A DNA stretch of 64,000 bases from positions 27,084,981 through 27,148,980 of the forward strand of contig CM042979.1 in the NCBI GenBank assembly GCA_023678885.1, read 5' to 3'. This document shows positions 30,561 to 40,976 of this stretch, piece after piece (within the stretch, counting starts at the first letter, position 1; each line of letters begins with the position of its first letter). The translations under genes were made by a program, and so were the position numbers. The notes under the pieces are model-generated. The model had not been told where the DNA came from and did not search any database. It saw only the letters and a program-made list of their open reading frames with translations. The DNA comes from Pogostemon cablin. Lineage: Eukaryota > Streptophyta > Magnoliopsida > Lamiales > Lamiaceae.

Positions 30561-31225
30561 ATGAACATAAACGGTAGAACTCAAATTTCTATCCCTATCT
30601 TGACTGGAAAAAATTATCAACGATGGAGTGTTCAAATAAGAGTACTTTTAGACTATCATGAATTACTTGGTGTGGTAGATGCAGAAGTTCCTGCACTGAC
30701 AGAAGAAGCAACTGAAGCACAAAAGATCGCTCATCGTGACATGAAGAAGAAGGACAAGAAGGCATTATATTTCATTCATCAAGGGGTGAATGATGAGGTG
30801 TTTGAGAAAATTGCAGACGAGCGTGGGATACTCTGATGACGTCTTTCAAATGAGCGAACAAAGTAATGAAGGTGAGACTCCAAACCTTAAGACGTCAACA
30901 TGAACTCTTACAAATGGAGCCCTCTGAAACTGTGACTGATTATATAAGTCGAGTTATTGCCTTAACAAATTATGAAGACGAATGGGGAAGGATTTTCTAA
31001 GAACTTAAAGGTGGAGAAAGTGTTGCAAACATTAACCGCTATATTTGAGCATATTGTGGTTGCAATAGAGGAGTCACATGATCTAGAAAAGATGACAATA
31101 GATGAGTTATCTGGTACGTTGCAAGCACATGAGCAACGTATGAATGAGAAGCAAATCGAACAACCGATTGAGCAAGTCTTTCAAAGTCAGGTTTCTACCA
31201 AACCTGAATGCGACAACAAACAATG
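30561..31225 (+). pseudogene. Copia Gag region
   Basis: The first frame (30561-30836) has PILTGKNYQRWSVQIRVLL and an acidic/charged helix region, the N-terminal signature of copia Gag (DUF4219/UBN2 type). It stops, then continues in other frames with QTLRRQHELLQMEPSE-like text and KVLQTLTAIFEHIVVAIEES at 30972-31226. A decayed CCHC knuckle, CYNFHRHGHYASEY with two Cys replaced, lies at about 31311-31352. Gag packages element RNA. This copy is dead. Confidence 0.85.
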
Positions 31226-31289
31226 AAATCTCGAGGTAGAGGATGAGGGGGTCACAATAGCAACAGAGGACGAGGGCGTGGTAGAGGAA

Positions 31290-32560
31290 GGTATGACAAA
31301 AATAACGTTGAATGTTATAATTTTCATAGACATGGACATTATGCAAGTGAATATGATGAGAATGATCAGAAGGCCCAATTTACTCATGAAGGTGATGATA
31401 ACGGAGGCCATAGTCTTTTGATGGTTACAACACCCAATGAAGCACCTGATTATCACACTTGGTTTCTTGATACTGGATGCACGAATCACATGTGTGACAA
31501 GAAAGAGTTATTTTCTGATCTTGATGAATCAATTAGATCCACTATGAAGTTTGCGGTTGATAGTGCAATTTCAGTTATGTGAAAAGGAAATATTCTTATT
31601 AAATTAAAGAATGGAGATCATAACTACATCTCTATTGTTTTCTATGTACCTGGAATGAAAAGCAATCTGCTTAGCATTGGCCAACTTCTAGAAAAGGTTT
31701 AAACAATGAATATGATGAACAAAGAATTTTTCATGTATAACAATGAAGGTACACTTATTTTGAAGGCTCCTCTAACTATGAATAGAATGTTTCGTGTTGA
31801 TATCCACAGTGGTAGCTACGCATGCTTGAATGCTATTGTAAAGGATGAATCTTGGGTGTGGCATTTTTGTTTTGGGCACTTAAATTTTCGAAGTTTAAGG
31901 TTACTTGCCCAAGAAAATTTGGTGAGTGGATTGCCAAATATTCAACATCACGATCAATTATGTGAGGCATGTACTCTGGGAAAGCAAAGTCGATTGCCTT
32001 TTTCAAAGGAAAACCAGCGTGCAAAGCAACCACTGGATCTTATTCACTCCAACGTATGTGGCCCGATGAACACACCATCAATTGGTAATAATCGGTATTT
32101 TCTCACTTTTATTAATGATTATAGCCGAAAAATATGGATTTATTTCCTGCAATGAAAATCTGATATTTTTGAGTGCTTTAAGAAATTTAAAGCTCTTGTT
32201 GAGAAGGAAAGTGATCATTTCATTAAGGTGCTTCCAAGTGATGGTGGCAGAGAATATATGTCCATGAAGTTTGCCAAATTTTGTGATGAAAATGGAATTA
32301 AGATGAAGTCACTTTTCCTTATACTCCACATTAAAATAGAGTTACCGAACGAAAGAATAGAACGATAATGAATATGGCAAGAAGTATGCTCAAGCTTAAA
32401 GCCATGCCTAATTCATTTTGGGCAGAAGCTGTATCATGTTATGTTTACTTGCTAAACAGGTCTCCTACGACAAGTGTCCTAGGAGTTACTCCTACAGAAG
32501 TATGGAGTGGTTATAAGCCAAATGTAAAGCACTTAAGGGTGTTTGGATAAATTGCTGATG
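31290..32560 (+). pseudogene. Copia protease and integrase region
   Basis: Protease: WFLDTGCTNHMC at about 31460-31495, the copia form of the active site. Integrase zinc finger: FGHLNFRSL and CEACTLGKQSRLPF (31870-31995). Catalytic core: LIHSNVCGPM, where the first catalytic Asp of the usual HSDVCGP is Asn, then LPSDGGREY with the second Asp kept. The C-terminal part KLKAMPNSFWAEAV and LNRSPTTSVLGVTPTE is at 32368-32550. Frames change at 31582, 31700 and 32155. The Asp to Asn change alone would abolish integration. Confidence 0.88.
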
Positions 32561-34390
32561 CTCATGTAAAAGCACAAACAAGAACAAAGCTTCATGATCG
32601 TGGGGTGAAAACCATCTTTATTGGCTACAAAAATAATGGTTACAAGCTCTACAATCCAACCTCAAAGAAGGTGATTTTAAGCAGAGATGTGAAATTTGAT
32701 GAAAATGGAGTTCGGAAATGGGGAGGAGATTTCTGAATCTGATGTTCTTGCAACAAATCAGGAGTCTTCATCTTCATCTACTCCTCTTAAACCACAAAGG
32801 CCAACAAGAGAACTCCGATTACCGCAATCGTTGCGTGATTTTGAGGTAATTTCTGACAATATTATTGATGATGATGGGAACGTTGTACATTTTGTTATGT
32901 TTGCAGATAGTAAACCTGTGTCTTTTGAACAAGCAAAAAATGATCCCAAGTGGGTGAATGCCATGGAGGAAGAGATAAAAGCCATAGAATGAAATAATAC
33001 GTGGGAGCTTATTGATGCTCCATGAGGAAATAAATTTATTGATGTGAATTGAGTTTTTAAAATAAAAAGAAATTCAGTTGGAAATATTGAAAAGTACAAG
33101 GCACGTTTGGTTGCAAAAGGATATGAACAACGACCGGCTTATATTTACCAAGAGGTATTCTCTCCCGTTTCTCGGATTGATACCATCAGATTGCTTATTG
33201 CCATAGCTACCCAGAATCATTGGAGGATTCACCAAATGGATGTCAACTCAGCCTTTTTAAATGGTCCATTGGAAGATGAGGTTTTTGTCAAGCAACCACC
33301 AGGTTTTGTGAAAGATGGAAAGGAAGATAAAGTTTATAGATTGAAGAAAGCCTTATATGGTCTTCATCAAGCACCACGGGCCTGGAACAAGCGAGTTGAT
33401 TCTTTCTTCATCAAAACAAGTTTTAAAAAATGCCCCTTTGAGCACTCTTTATATATCAAGATTAATGATTCTGGTGATATATTGCTACTGTGTATTTATA
33501 TTGATGATTTGATTTTTACAAGTAGTAATTCCAAGATAATTTCAGAATTTAAGAAATCTATGAAGGATGAGTTTGAAATGACTAATCTTGGTTTAATGTC
33601 AATCTATCTTGTAATAGAAGTGAGTCAGAGGGAAGATGGTATTTTTATCTCTAAAAAAGAAGTATGTGGTTGATCTTTTAACAAAGTTTCAAATGCTTGA
33701 GAGTAATCCTGTGAAAACTCCAATTGAGATTGGGACAAAATTATCAAAGAATGATAGTGGGGTTGTTGTTGATTCAACTTATTTTAAGCAGATTGTTGGA
33801 AGTTTGAGATATTTTACATGCACAAGGACTAATATCTCGTATGGAGTGGATTTAGTTAGCAGGTATATAGACTCTCCTCGGCAATCCCATATATATGCAA
33901 GTAGTTAAAAGAATTTTGCATTATCTAAAGGGTACTTATGATCATGGTTTGTTTTATAATTCAACTAATCATGGAGTTATTGTGGGATATTCTGATAGCG
34001 ATTCGGGAGGAGATTTAGATGATCTTAAGAGCACCCCAGGTTATTGTTTTAATTTTGGAAATACAGCTTGTTCTTGATCTTCAAAAAAGTAATCAATTAT
34101 TGCACTTTCAACTTGTGAGGCAGCTGCATCAACTGTCTGTCAAGTTGTTTGATTGAGGTATTTAATGAATGAAATGGGTTTTCAGCAGAAGGAGCCAATG
34201 AGGATTTTTGTTTATAATGTATCTGTAATCAATCTCTATGACACATGGAAGAAGCAAGCATATTGACACTCGCTATCATTTTTTGAGAGATCAAGTTGCT
34301 AAGAAGGAGATATAGTTGGTTGCACGTCTGAAAAAAAAGCGTCAGACATCCTGACCAAACCATTAAAGCATGAAGCTTTTATCAAGTTAA
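32560..34390 (+). pseudogene. Copia reverse transcriptase and RNase H region
   Basis: The linker at 32696-32992 contains FEQAKNDPKWVNAMEEEIKA. Reverse transcriptase lies at 33107-33673 with EVFSPVSRIDTIRLLIAIA, MDVNSAFLNGPL, LKKALYGLHQAPRAW and the catalytic YIDDLIF. RNase H from 33895 has KRILHYLKGTYDHGLFY, GYSDSDSGGDLDD and, after stops, IALSTCEAAAST and TKPLKHEAF. The catalytic residues of the reverse transcriptase are still present, but stops at about 33025, 33050 and 33675 and several in RNase H break the polyprotein. Confidence 0.9.
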
Positions 34391-34912
34391 GGAGTAGGAT
34401 GAGAGTTACTACAGCATGGAGCTACTATCAAGTTAAGGAGTAGGATGAGAGTTACTGCAGAATCAAAATTAAGGGAGGATATGCTGAAGTCTAATTCTAT
34501 ATCTAGCTAGTTATTTTAGATAATATATGAAGTAATTACATTATGGATCCGTATCCTCTCAAATGAGAGCATAAATTTCCTCAATTTCCTTTAATCCAAA
34601 TCGTTTATTTTCATCCACGATCTATATTATTATATATCAGCCAATTTTATTTATTTAATATAAATAATTTACTTCTCTCTCTTGAATTAACATCCACAGT
34701 CCATATCTCAATATCTACTATATATATCCACGATTCATATCCTATGAAATCTATTCTTTTCTTTTCATTTTTTTAATTTTATATATTAATTAATTACTAC
34801 AATTTATAATTATATGCTTTGAATATATTAAATTTTAAGAAGATATATTAAATCTTACAAATAAAATAGATCATAAACTCAAAGATAAATTATAATTATA
34901 CTTTTAAAATTA

Positions 34913-35062
34913 ACACTAAACCCTAAAAATAAATATTAAACCCTAAAAATAAATATTAAACCCTAAAACACAAAATCCTAAACCCTAAAAACAAAATATA
35001 TAAATCATAAACCTCAAAACCCTAAACTCTAAAATCTAAAAATAAATATTAAACTCTATGGC
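34913..35062. repeat. Degenerate interstitial telomere-like repeats
   Basis: AACCCTAAA words recur in TAAACCCTAAAAATAAATAT units (about three tandem 21-24 bp units, then looser ones). They relate to the plant telomere repeat CCCTAAA but are too irregular to be a captured telomere. Confidence 0.55.
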
Positions 35063-35130
35063 CAAGATAGACCTAAATAACATAGTTGTGTGAATTGAAT
35101 AATAAAATAAGTTGTGAATTAATATATTAA

Positions 35131-35537
35131 CACTACAAAAAAACTATTTTTTAGCAACGGAATATTCCGTTGCTAAAAGCCTTAATTCCATTGTTAAATT
35201 GCTTACCAACGGATTAGCAACGAAATCCGTTGGTAAAATTTCGTTGGTAAAGTGGTGGTTGGTAAAATTTTAGCAACGAAAAATCAATTCCGTTGCTAAA
35301 TAATTCCGTTGGTAATCCGTTGCTAATAATTCCGTTGGTAATTTATATAAGGATTCCCTTGCTATTCTGTTGGTAATTAGCAACGGATTGAATTCCGTTG
35401 CTAAAATAGAGAATAATTCCGTTGGCATTCCGTTGCTAAAACAAAAATATCATTTTTGTTGCTAATCCATTGCTAATTACCAACGGATTGAATTCCGTTG
35501 CTAAATTCGGTTGCTAAAAAATACTTTTTTTGTAGTG
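35131..35537. mobile_element. CACTA-type MITE
   Basis: The ends CACTACAAAAAAA and TTTTTTTGTAGTG are perfect inverted repeats, and the 3-bp TSD TAA is perfect (35128-35130 and 35538-35540). The whole interior is built of TAGCAACGGA / TCCGTTGCTA words in both orientations, the subterminal repeat type of En/Spm elements. Length 407 bp. Confidence 0.93.
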
Positions 35538-35541
35538 TAAA

Positions 35542-35778
35542 GAGTTGGTCTCTTGTGTCCTCAAGTGCACAAAGTGTGTAAGGACAACATTTTGTTCTAA
35601 AGGGTATACACTTTAATTAATAAGGGTACAATATTTTGTTCTAAATGGTATGCACTTTCATAAAATTTTTTCTTTCAGAAAATAAAGAGTACATACACGT
35701 CCTTATACTAAAGAGTATACCATTTAATACTAAAAGGTATTTGGATACACGGTGTCCCGGGACACACAAGTTTTAGCC
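35542..35778 (-). mobile_element. Mutator-like MITE, family B, copy 4
   Basis: The ends GAGTTGGTCTCTTGTGTCC and (inverted) GGCTAAAACTTGTGTGTCC match the other family B ends. The interior shares TACACTTTAATTAATAAGGG with copy 1 in inverted sense. A 9-bp duplication is poor (6 of 9). It lies four bases from the CACTA MITE. Confidence 0.6.
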
Positions 35779-36052
35779 TATAATAAATATTATATAAATT
35801 ATTAAAATGGTAGGAGTAATTAATAATAATTAATGAAAAAATTAATAGATTGAAAAAAAAAACTAAAAAACCTCAACGTTAAAAAAAGTTGATTAAGTCA
35901 CGTGGCAAGTTATGGTTTAGATAGGGAGAAATTTACTAAATTTACTAAATGTCTAAAGAGAAAAATCCAAATCCTTATATTATTATTATTATGCAGTTAT
36001 CAGGAGTAGTTATGTTAAGTTATGTAATCTTATTTCTCTGTATTAAAAGTTA

Positions 36053-36265
36053 GGGTTATGCTAAATGTCCATATTATGGATATTCATATCCTATAGAAAG
36101 TGTATTTTTATGAATTTATCCTTTAATAAAAAAAACTCTAAATCCTACAATTATAAACTCTAACCCTTAAACCCAATATCAAAGGGTTAAATATAAATTA
36201 AATGGATTACAACGTAGTTTTATTAATATTCTAGATGTCCAAAATATGGACACAGATCATTCCCC
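36053..36265. mobile_element. Mutator-like MITE in the copia 3' LTR
   Basis: Perfect 9-bp TSD TAAAAGTTA (36044-36052 and 36266-36274). The ends GGGTTATGCTAAATGTCCAT and (inverted) GGGGAATGATCTGTGTCCAT are inverted repeats. The uninterrupted 5' LTR gives the empty site (ATTAAAAGTTATGTACG). Confidence 0.93.
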
Positions 36266-36349
36266 TAAAAGTTATGTACGACTGATATGATAATACAAGT
36301 CTAGAATTTCATTTTTCAATATTTTGTGTTTTGTGTTGCTAACCGTATT

Positions 36350-36589
36350 CTTATCATTTGATGTGATAAAACATCTATTTATGTATATACTATATATTAA
36401 CAATAAAATAGATAAATCCCAAGAAATGAAAGGGATTTTACCGGTGCTCTAGCATTAGCTCAGAGAGAGTGCAAACAGAAGGCTCACCCCTGAAAATGAA
36501 AACAACCAACTACATCACATAATTAACCTTAAAAATTAGAAAAAGGAAAGGAACATGATAAATTGACGACCAACTAGATCCATTGATGA
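36350..36589. other. Intergenic sequence
   Basis: Nothing recognised apart from proximity to gene-family copy 4. Confidence 0.4.
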
Positions 36590-36960
36590 AGAGTGGTTTT
36601 TGGGCAGACAAAAGCGTATCGAAGACGGTTGTCCAACATGTCCAGTACAAGCTGTTTTTCCTTGTTCTTCTGAAAATCTTCATCGGTTAGAACAAGCAGA
36701 AGATGTTGGCAGCTGTAGATCCGAATCTGTTGAGTTAGAACCAGCCTTCAATCTGTTGTTATATGCCACCGCGAATTTACCAGAATAAATAGTCTTCATC
36801 CTCCAGCAGCAACATCGTATCTCTCCCGATCATTTTCATTCTCATTCTCATTCTCATTCTCATTCTCATTTTCTTCTTCTTTATAGAAGTCCGTGATGGT
36901 TAATAAGATTTCACTTCTGTTCACAACACTTGTTGTTAACTTCCCCATCCAATATGTAAA
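36590..36960 (-). pseudogene. Unrecognised plant gene family, copy 4
   Basis: On the minus strand from about 36945: GKLTTSVVNRSEILLTITDF, then a GAGAAT microsatellite-like run encoding (EN)n where copy 1 has ENNKENES. Next comes a frame change and HLLLVLTDEDFQKNKEKQLV, ending DMLDNRLRYAFVCPK near 36600. The first block is nearly identical to copy 1 (4970-4900). The (EN)n expansion, from ATTCTC repeats at 36836-36870, is a difference from copy 1. The central domain of copy 2 is missing. It is a gene fragment of unknown function, with the upstream flank to 37160 shared with copy 1. Confidence 0.5.
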
Positions 36961-37354
36961 TTTTCAAGTGACAAAAAGAAATTATGTATTATGACTTCTA
37001 TTCGTTACGTTACAAGAACTGAGAATATAAATACAGGTTCAGAAGAATTAATTAAAATTATTAAGCACACCCTAGGGAGAGATTGAGTTATGTGATAAGC
37101 TCAAACTCGAATATTTTATTATCCTTATTTCTCGCTTTATTTTGTTATTATTCTAGTTTTTATTAGGATTAATTTATAGGATAGGTTTTGGGTGAAACCG
37201 TCTCACGGATCTCCTCATTTGAGACGGATTACATTTGACCCATTTAAGTATATTTTAAATTAGATTTAACAAAAAAATTATAAAAAAGACGGGCCTTATT
37301 TGGGAGAAATAAAATAAAAGAAGTGTAATCGCTGTTTCTTGATAAAAATTAAAA
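36961..37354. other. Upstream flank of gene-family copy 4
   Basis: 37080-37160 resembles 5400-5500. 37185-37260 (GTCTCACGGATC, GAGACGGATTACATTTGACC) resembles 23890-23960 in inverted sense, a small dispersed repeat. No gene. Confidence 0.45.
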
Positions 37355-37613
37355 GGGTTAATTGAAAAAAAAAACATGAACTTTACTCCTATTGCAAATT
37401 AATCCTCAATTTTGAGAAATTGCAAAAAAAAAAAAACCACCACCTTTAAATATTTTTGCAAAAAAATCCAATTTTTTTAATAAAAGTTGAATTTTTTTGG
37501 AATTTTTTTTCAACAATACTTAAAGGTGGTGATTTTTTCTTTTTTGCAATTTTTAAAAAATGAGGATTAATTTACAATAGAAGAAAAGTTCGTGATTTTT
37601 TTGCAATTAACCC
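37355..37613. mobile_element. Foldback MITE, Mutator-like
   Basis: The ends GGGTTAATTGAAAAAAAAAA and (inverted) GGGTTAATTGCAAAAAAATC start inverted repeats that extend nearly to the centre (TTAATCCTCA, CACCACCTTTAA). The 9-bp TSD is AAATTAAAA / ATATTAAAA (one mismatch). 259 bp, would fold as a hairpin. Confidence 0.85.
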
Positions 37614-38165
37614 ATATTAAAAGAAAGGGCGGATGTTATGTGTACAGTGGGTTTGTTGAAACCACCTATCAAACTACAGCCTAATTCAAAAATTTCGTCG
37701 AATAGTAATTATTATTATTACTATTATTACTTTTTATTTATTTATGAATTTTTTATAAAAGAAATTTAATTAAATTGTTACTTTTTATTGATCAAATATC
37801 ACTTTTTATTAAAAATATTATCACTTTTTATCCGTCATTAAATTATTCATGAAATAGTTAAATTGATAAGTTATTATTTTTCTTAGTATCACTTTTATTA
37901 AAAATATTATAACATTTTTTCAATTCTAATGATTGTTCGTGAAATTCACTTTCGTAATTATTTATCACTTTTAGTTAAAGATGTTATCACTTTTCATTTA
38001 TAATAATATAAACTGTCCATGAAATAGTTCACATCACTGTTATCACTTTCATCAATTGGGTATCACTTTCCCCTATAAAGGTTATCACTTCTTATTTTTC
38101 TCATGAAAATCATTTGTAAAACGGACTTATATGAGTCTTTAACATAATAAATTATTCATAATATA
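37614..38165. repeat. TATCACTTTTTATTAAAA-type AT-rich repeat
   Basis: Runs of ATCACTTTTTATTAAAAATA and similar words from 37740 to 38100, the same diffuse repeat as at 5.8-7.4, 17.4 and 39.1 kb. No gene. Confidence 0.6.
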
Positions 38166-38173
38166 ATTCAAAT

Positions 38174-39100
38174 CAGTGATTGAAAAACTGGAATGGAGGC
38201 CGAACTGGTGACCCTAACGGTTCAAGGTCGGACCGATCGGATCAGGCGGTTCAACCGGAAAAACATAAATTACATATTTTTAAATTCTAATATTATTTTA
38301 TTATTTTATATTAACATACATGAAAAATAATTGAGTGAAAGAGTAAAGTTAAATGGAAAAATATTATATTAATAGCTAATTTAATTTAAATTTACTTTGA
38401 AATTGAAAGAAAATTAATTAAGAATATGAGAATTGAAATAAAAATGAAAAGAAAATTGTTAATTATTTTTATTTGTTGACTCTAGTTTTATTCAATATTC
38501 ATTAAAAATATATTTTTCAATTATTTGGATTTGGATACTATTAAGCAAACAAATTTATTTATATCAAAATTATACAAATAATGAATGATAAATTACATTT
38601 AGTTAAATGTACATGCTTATAGAATGGGAGATCCCACATTAGTTAATTACAAGAGAGAAAGAGGCATTGAACATGTATATATAATGACCACCCATTCTCC
38701 CTTCTTTTTTCACAACTTCAATGTCCCACATTGAAAACTTATTAAAGAGAAGGAGTATTGTACTTCTATATATAATGATCACTACTCCTCTCTCTTTACA
38801 TTCATCCAATCTTGAGATGTTGACTCTCAAATTAGTCAACGGCTCAGATCTCAGTACGAAAAATTTATATATATAAATTTGTAAAAAAAATTATATATAT
38901 AAATTTGTAAAAAAAAATGAGAATCGGCGGTTTTCAGTTTTGACCGGTTCAGTCGGTTATCCCCGTTTGAACCAGTTCAAACCGGTTTTCCCCCGTTCAA
39001 CATGTAAAATGGTTTTTAGGGTGCATCCGGACCGATTTTCGGATCGGTTCCAGTTTCAACCGGTTGAACTGGCTGTTCCGATCCGGTTCTCTAATCATTA
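38174..39100. mobile_element. hAT-type non-autonomous element (CAGTGATTGAAAAAC end)
   Basis: Perfect 8-bp TSD ATTCAAAT (38166-38173 and 39101-39108). Both ends are rich in CCGGTTCAACCGG-type repeats in opposite orientations around an AT-rich centre. The element at 42955-43547 belongs to the same family. The centre holds two USE/TATA modules (see next entry). No transposase frame. Confidence 0.9.
38632..38775 (+). promoter_or_regulatory. Two snRNA-promoter-like USE plus TATA modules
   Basis: TCCCACATTA (38632-38641) is followed after 34 bp by TATATATAA (38676-38684). TCCCACATTG (38724-38733) is followed after 33 bp by TATATATAA (38767-38775). Plant snRNA genes use an upstream element close to RTCCCACATCG and a TATA box. 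About 33-34 bp between them is the RNA polymerase II spacing. No U-snRNA sequence follows that I can recognise. Confidence 0.5.
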
Positions 39101-39246
39101 ATTCAAATGAAAAGTTATCACTTTTATTTAATCACTATTTTTTATATTAAAAAATTGTTAGTACTATTTTTTAAAAATATTATCACATTTTATAAATTTA
39201 TAATATTAAAATTAAAAATAAATTAAATGAATAATAAATTTGAAAT

Positions 39247-39628
39247 GGGAGGATTACTACTAGGTACACAAAAAAACCCTAAATTACTATGAGATACAAA
39301 CATACAAAAGTATTACTACTAGGTACAAAAATATATAGTGATATTCAAATATTACCCCTATTAATGTGCTGCACATAAATATTGTGTGCAGCAAAAGTTC
39401 ATGTGCAGCAAAGTGTGTGCAGCAAAAAAAGTGTGTGCAGGAAAAAAAAAGTGTGTGCAGCAAAAAAATGTGGTGGTCCGGCGGCGGCGGTCCGGCAGCT
39501 TTTCCGGCGGCGGCAGTTTTTTCAGCGACCAGTTTTTTTTTTTTTCTTTTTTTTTTTGGACGAACAGTTTTTCCGGCGACCGGCTGCCGGAGCTCCGGCG
39601 GCGGCGGCGCGGCAGCTTTCCGGCGACC

Positions 39629-39659
<31 letters not shown>

Positions 39660-39881
39660 GACGAACAGATTTTCCGGCGACCGGCCGCCGGAGCTCCGCC
39701 GGCGGCGGCAGCGGTGGTCCGGTGGTGGGTGGAGGTTGGGGTTAGTGTTTTAAAGGTATATGGGTTTAGGGGTATATTTGGTATTTTACTTTAATATTTT
39801 GTATTAAATAATAATTATTTTAAATCAATGTATCTAGTAATAATTAGGGGTACAAAGTGTGTACCTATCAGTAATTATTTC
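39247..39881 (+). mobile_element. Mutator-like MITE, family A, copy 4
   Basis: Perfect 9-bp TSD ATTTGAAAT (39238-39246 and 39882-39890). Same ends and GC-rich core as copy 1, with longer T tracts and one CGG segment shortened. Confidence 0.93.
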
Positions 39882-39890
39882 ATTTGAAAT

Positions 39891-40486
39891 CATTACATTT
39901 TTAAATAATAAAAAAATTAATTAATTAAGAAAAACGTAAAAAATATATATATACACGTAAGATCTAATTAAAATTTAAATTTTCTAATTCGATATTAACC
40001 AAACAAGGCCTTTTAAATTTATTTTGCCCAAATTAATTTTACTTAATAACTAATTTTTCAATTTTTTTAATTTTATAACAACCAAAGGCCCTTAAAAAAT
40101 ATTTAGTTTGGTTAATGGATGATCCATCTCAAATAAGGAAATTCGTTAAATAATTTCACCCAAATCTTTGACTAATTTATAGGGGCTGCATGACATGGCA
40201 TATATCGGCTACTACGCATGCACATTACACATACTACTTATATTAAATATATATTTTTTCCTACTCGTAATTTTTTTTCTTTTAGAATTTTATGTAAATT
40301 TTACATTGATTTTATGATTAGGTGTTGATTTTTAATGCACCTATTATCTGTAAAGAGATCGTCTATCATATTTTTCAATCCGTGTGAAACGGATCTTCTC
40401 AAACTATTCAAACGCAAAAAATCTTTATTCATATTTACAAAATCTACCCGCCACAAATCTCCTCATTGATTTATATTTATAATGGC
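39891..40486. other. AT-rich sequence; 40190-40480 duplicated from 7.8-8.7 kb
   Basis: CTACTACGCATGCACATTAC and TTTTTCAATCCGTGTGAAAC match the 7.8 and 8.55 kb regions. No gene. Confidence 0.5.
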
Positions 40487-40770
40487 TAACTATCACGTGC
40501 ACCCTATTCCTGAGTGTACCATAAGATAGTATAAACAAAAACATATAAAATTATAAATAAAAATATATACAATTATTAAAAAATATATATATATTATTTT
40601 ATAAAAAGTAATACACATATGGATGCTAGTTTTTTTAATGAAAAAATTTAGTGTGAAAAAATATACAATTATTAAAAAACACGTGTACAAAATAGAATAA
40701 CATGTATACAAAATAGAATAAAAAATTATACACATATGGGTGTACACTTACACCCGGTGCACCTAATATC
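40487..40770. mobile_element. MITE family C, copy 3
   Basis: Left ATCACGTGCACCCTATTCC, right ACACCCGGTGCACCTAATATC (GGTGCAC at both ends, inverted). The interior TATATACAATTATTAAAAAA resembles the 26.3-27.0 kb copies. No clear TSD. Confidence 0.45.
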
Positions 40771-40976
40771 AAGTTATTTATAAAACTACTATTTTTTTTC
40801 TTCATATCAATTAATTAAACAAGTTAAAACAAAATATATTTGTAAGATGTATCAGTATATCAATTATTAATATTTAAATCAGTTGGAGTTTTTTTTTTCT
40901 TCTTCATATCAATTTTTTTAAAAAGCTAAAACAAAATATATATTTGTAGTTTTTTTTTCTTCATATCATTTTTTTT
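40771..40976. repeat. Short tandem repeat split by the next element
   Basis: CTTCATATCAATT...AAACAAAATATATTTGTA recurs at 40800, 40905 and 40950, and continues at 42290 and 42390 after the insertion, so the 40977-42275 element landed in this repeat. Confidence 0.6.

Larger units (their letters stand above)
34546..35983. mobile_element. Insertion in the copia 3' LTR, possibly Mutator-like
   Basis: The ends GGATCCGTATCCTCTC and (inverted) GGATTTGGATTTTTCTC are weak inverted repeats, and a decayed 9-bp duplication (TACATTATG / ATTATTATG) is possible. The interior has degenerate telomere-like TAAACCCTAAA words (34913-35060), a nested CACTA MITE and a nested family B MITE. No coding frame. Class assignment is tentative. 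Confidence 0.5.
30330..36344 (+). mobile_element. Ty1/copia LTR retrotransposon, degenerate, with nested insertions
   Basis: The 5' LTR (30330-30537) and 3' LTR (34482-36344, split) start TGTTGAAGTC or TGCTGAAGTC. The 5-bp TSD GTATT is perfect (30325-30329 and 36345-36349). A degraded initiator-Met primer site TAGCATCAGAGCC follows the 5' LTR. Domain order is gag, protease, integrase, reverse transcriptase, RNase H, which defines Ty1/copia. Every domain is broken by stops or frameshifts. The 3' LTR received at least two insertions (34546 to about 35983, and 36053-36265). Confidence 0.95.
34482..36344 (+). repeat. Copia 3' LTR, split into three pieces
   Basis: Pieces: 34482-34545, about 35984-36052 and 36275-36344. 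Joined in order they match the 5' LTR. A polypurine tract AAGGGAGGA precedes it at about 34471. Confidence 0.85.

Noticed and set aside
34913..35062. True telomere remnant or chromosome end
   Set aside because: CCCTAAA words are irregular and interspersed with AATAAATATT, and the block lies inside a transposon.
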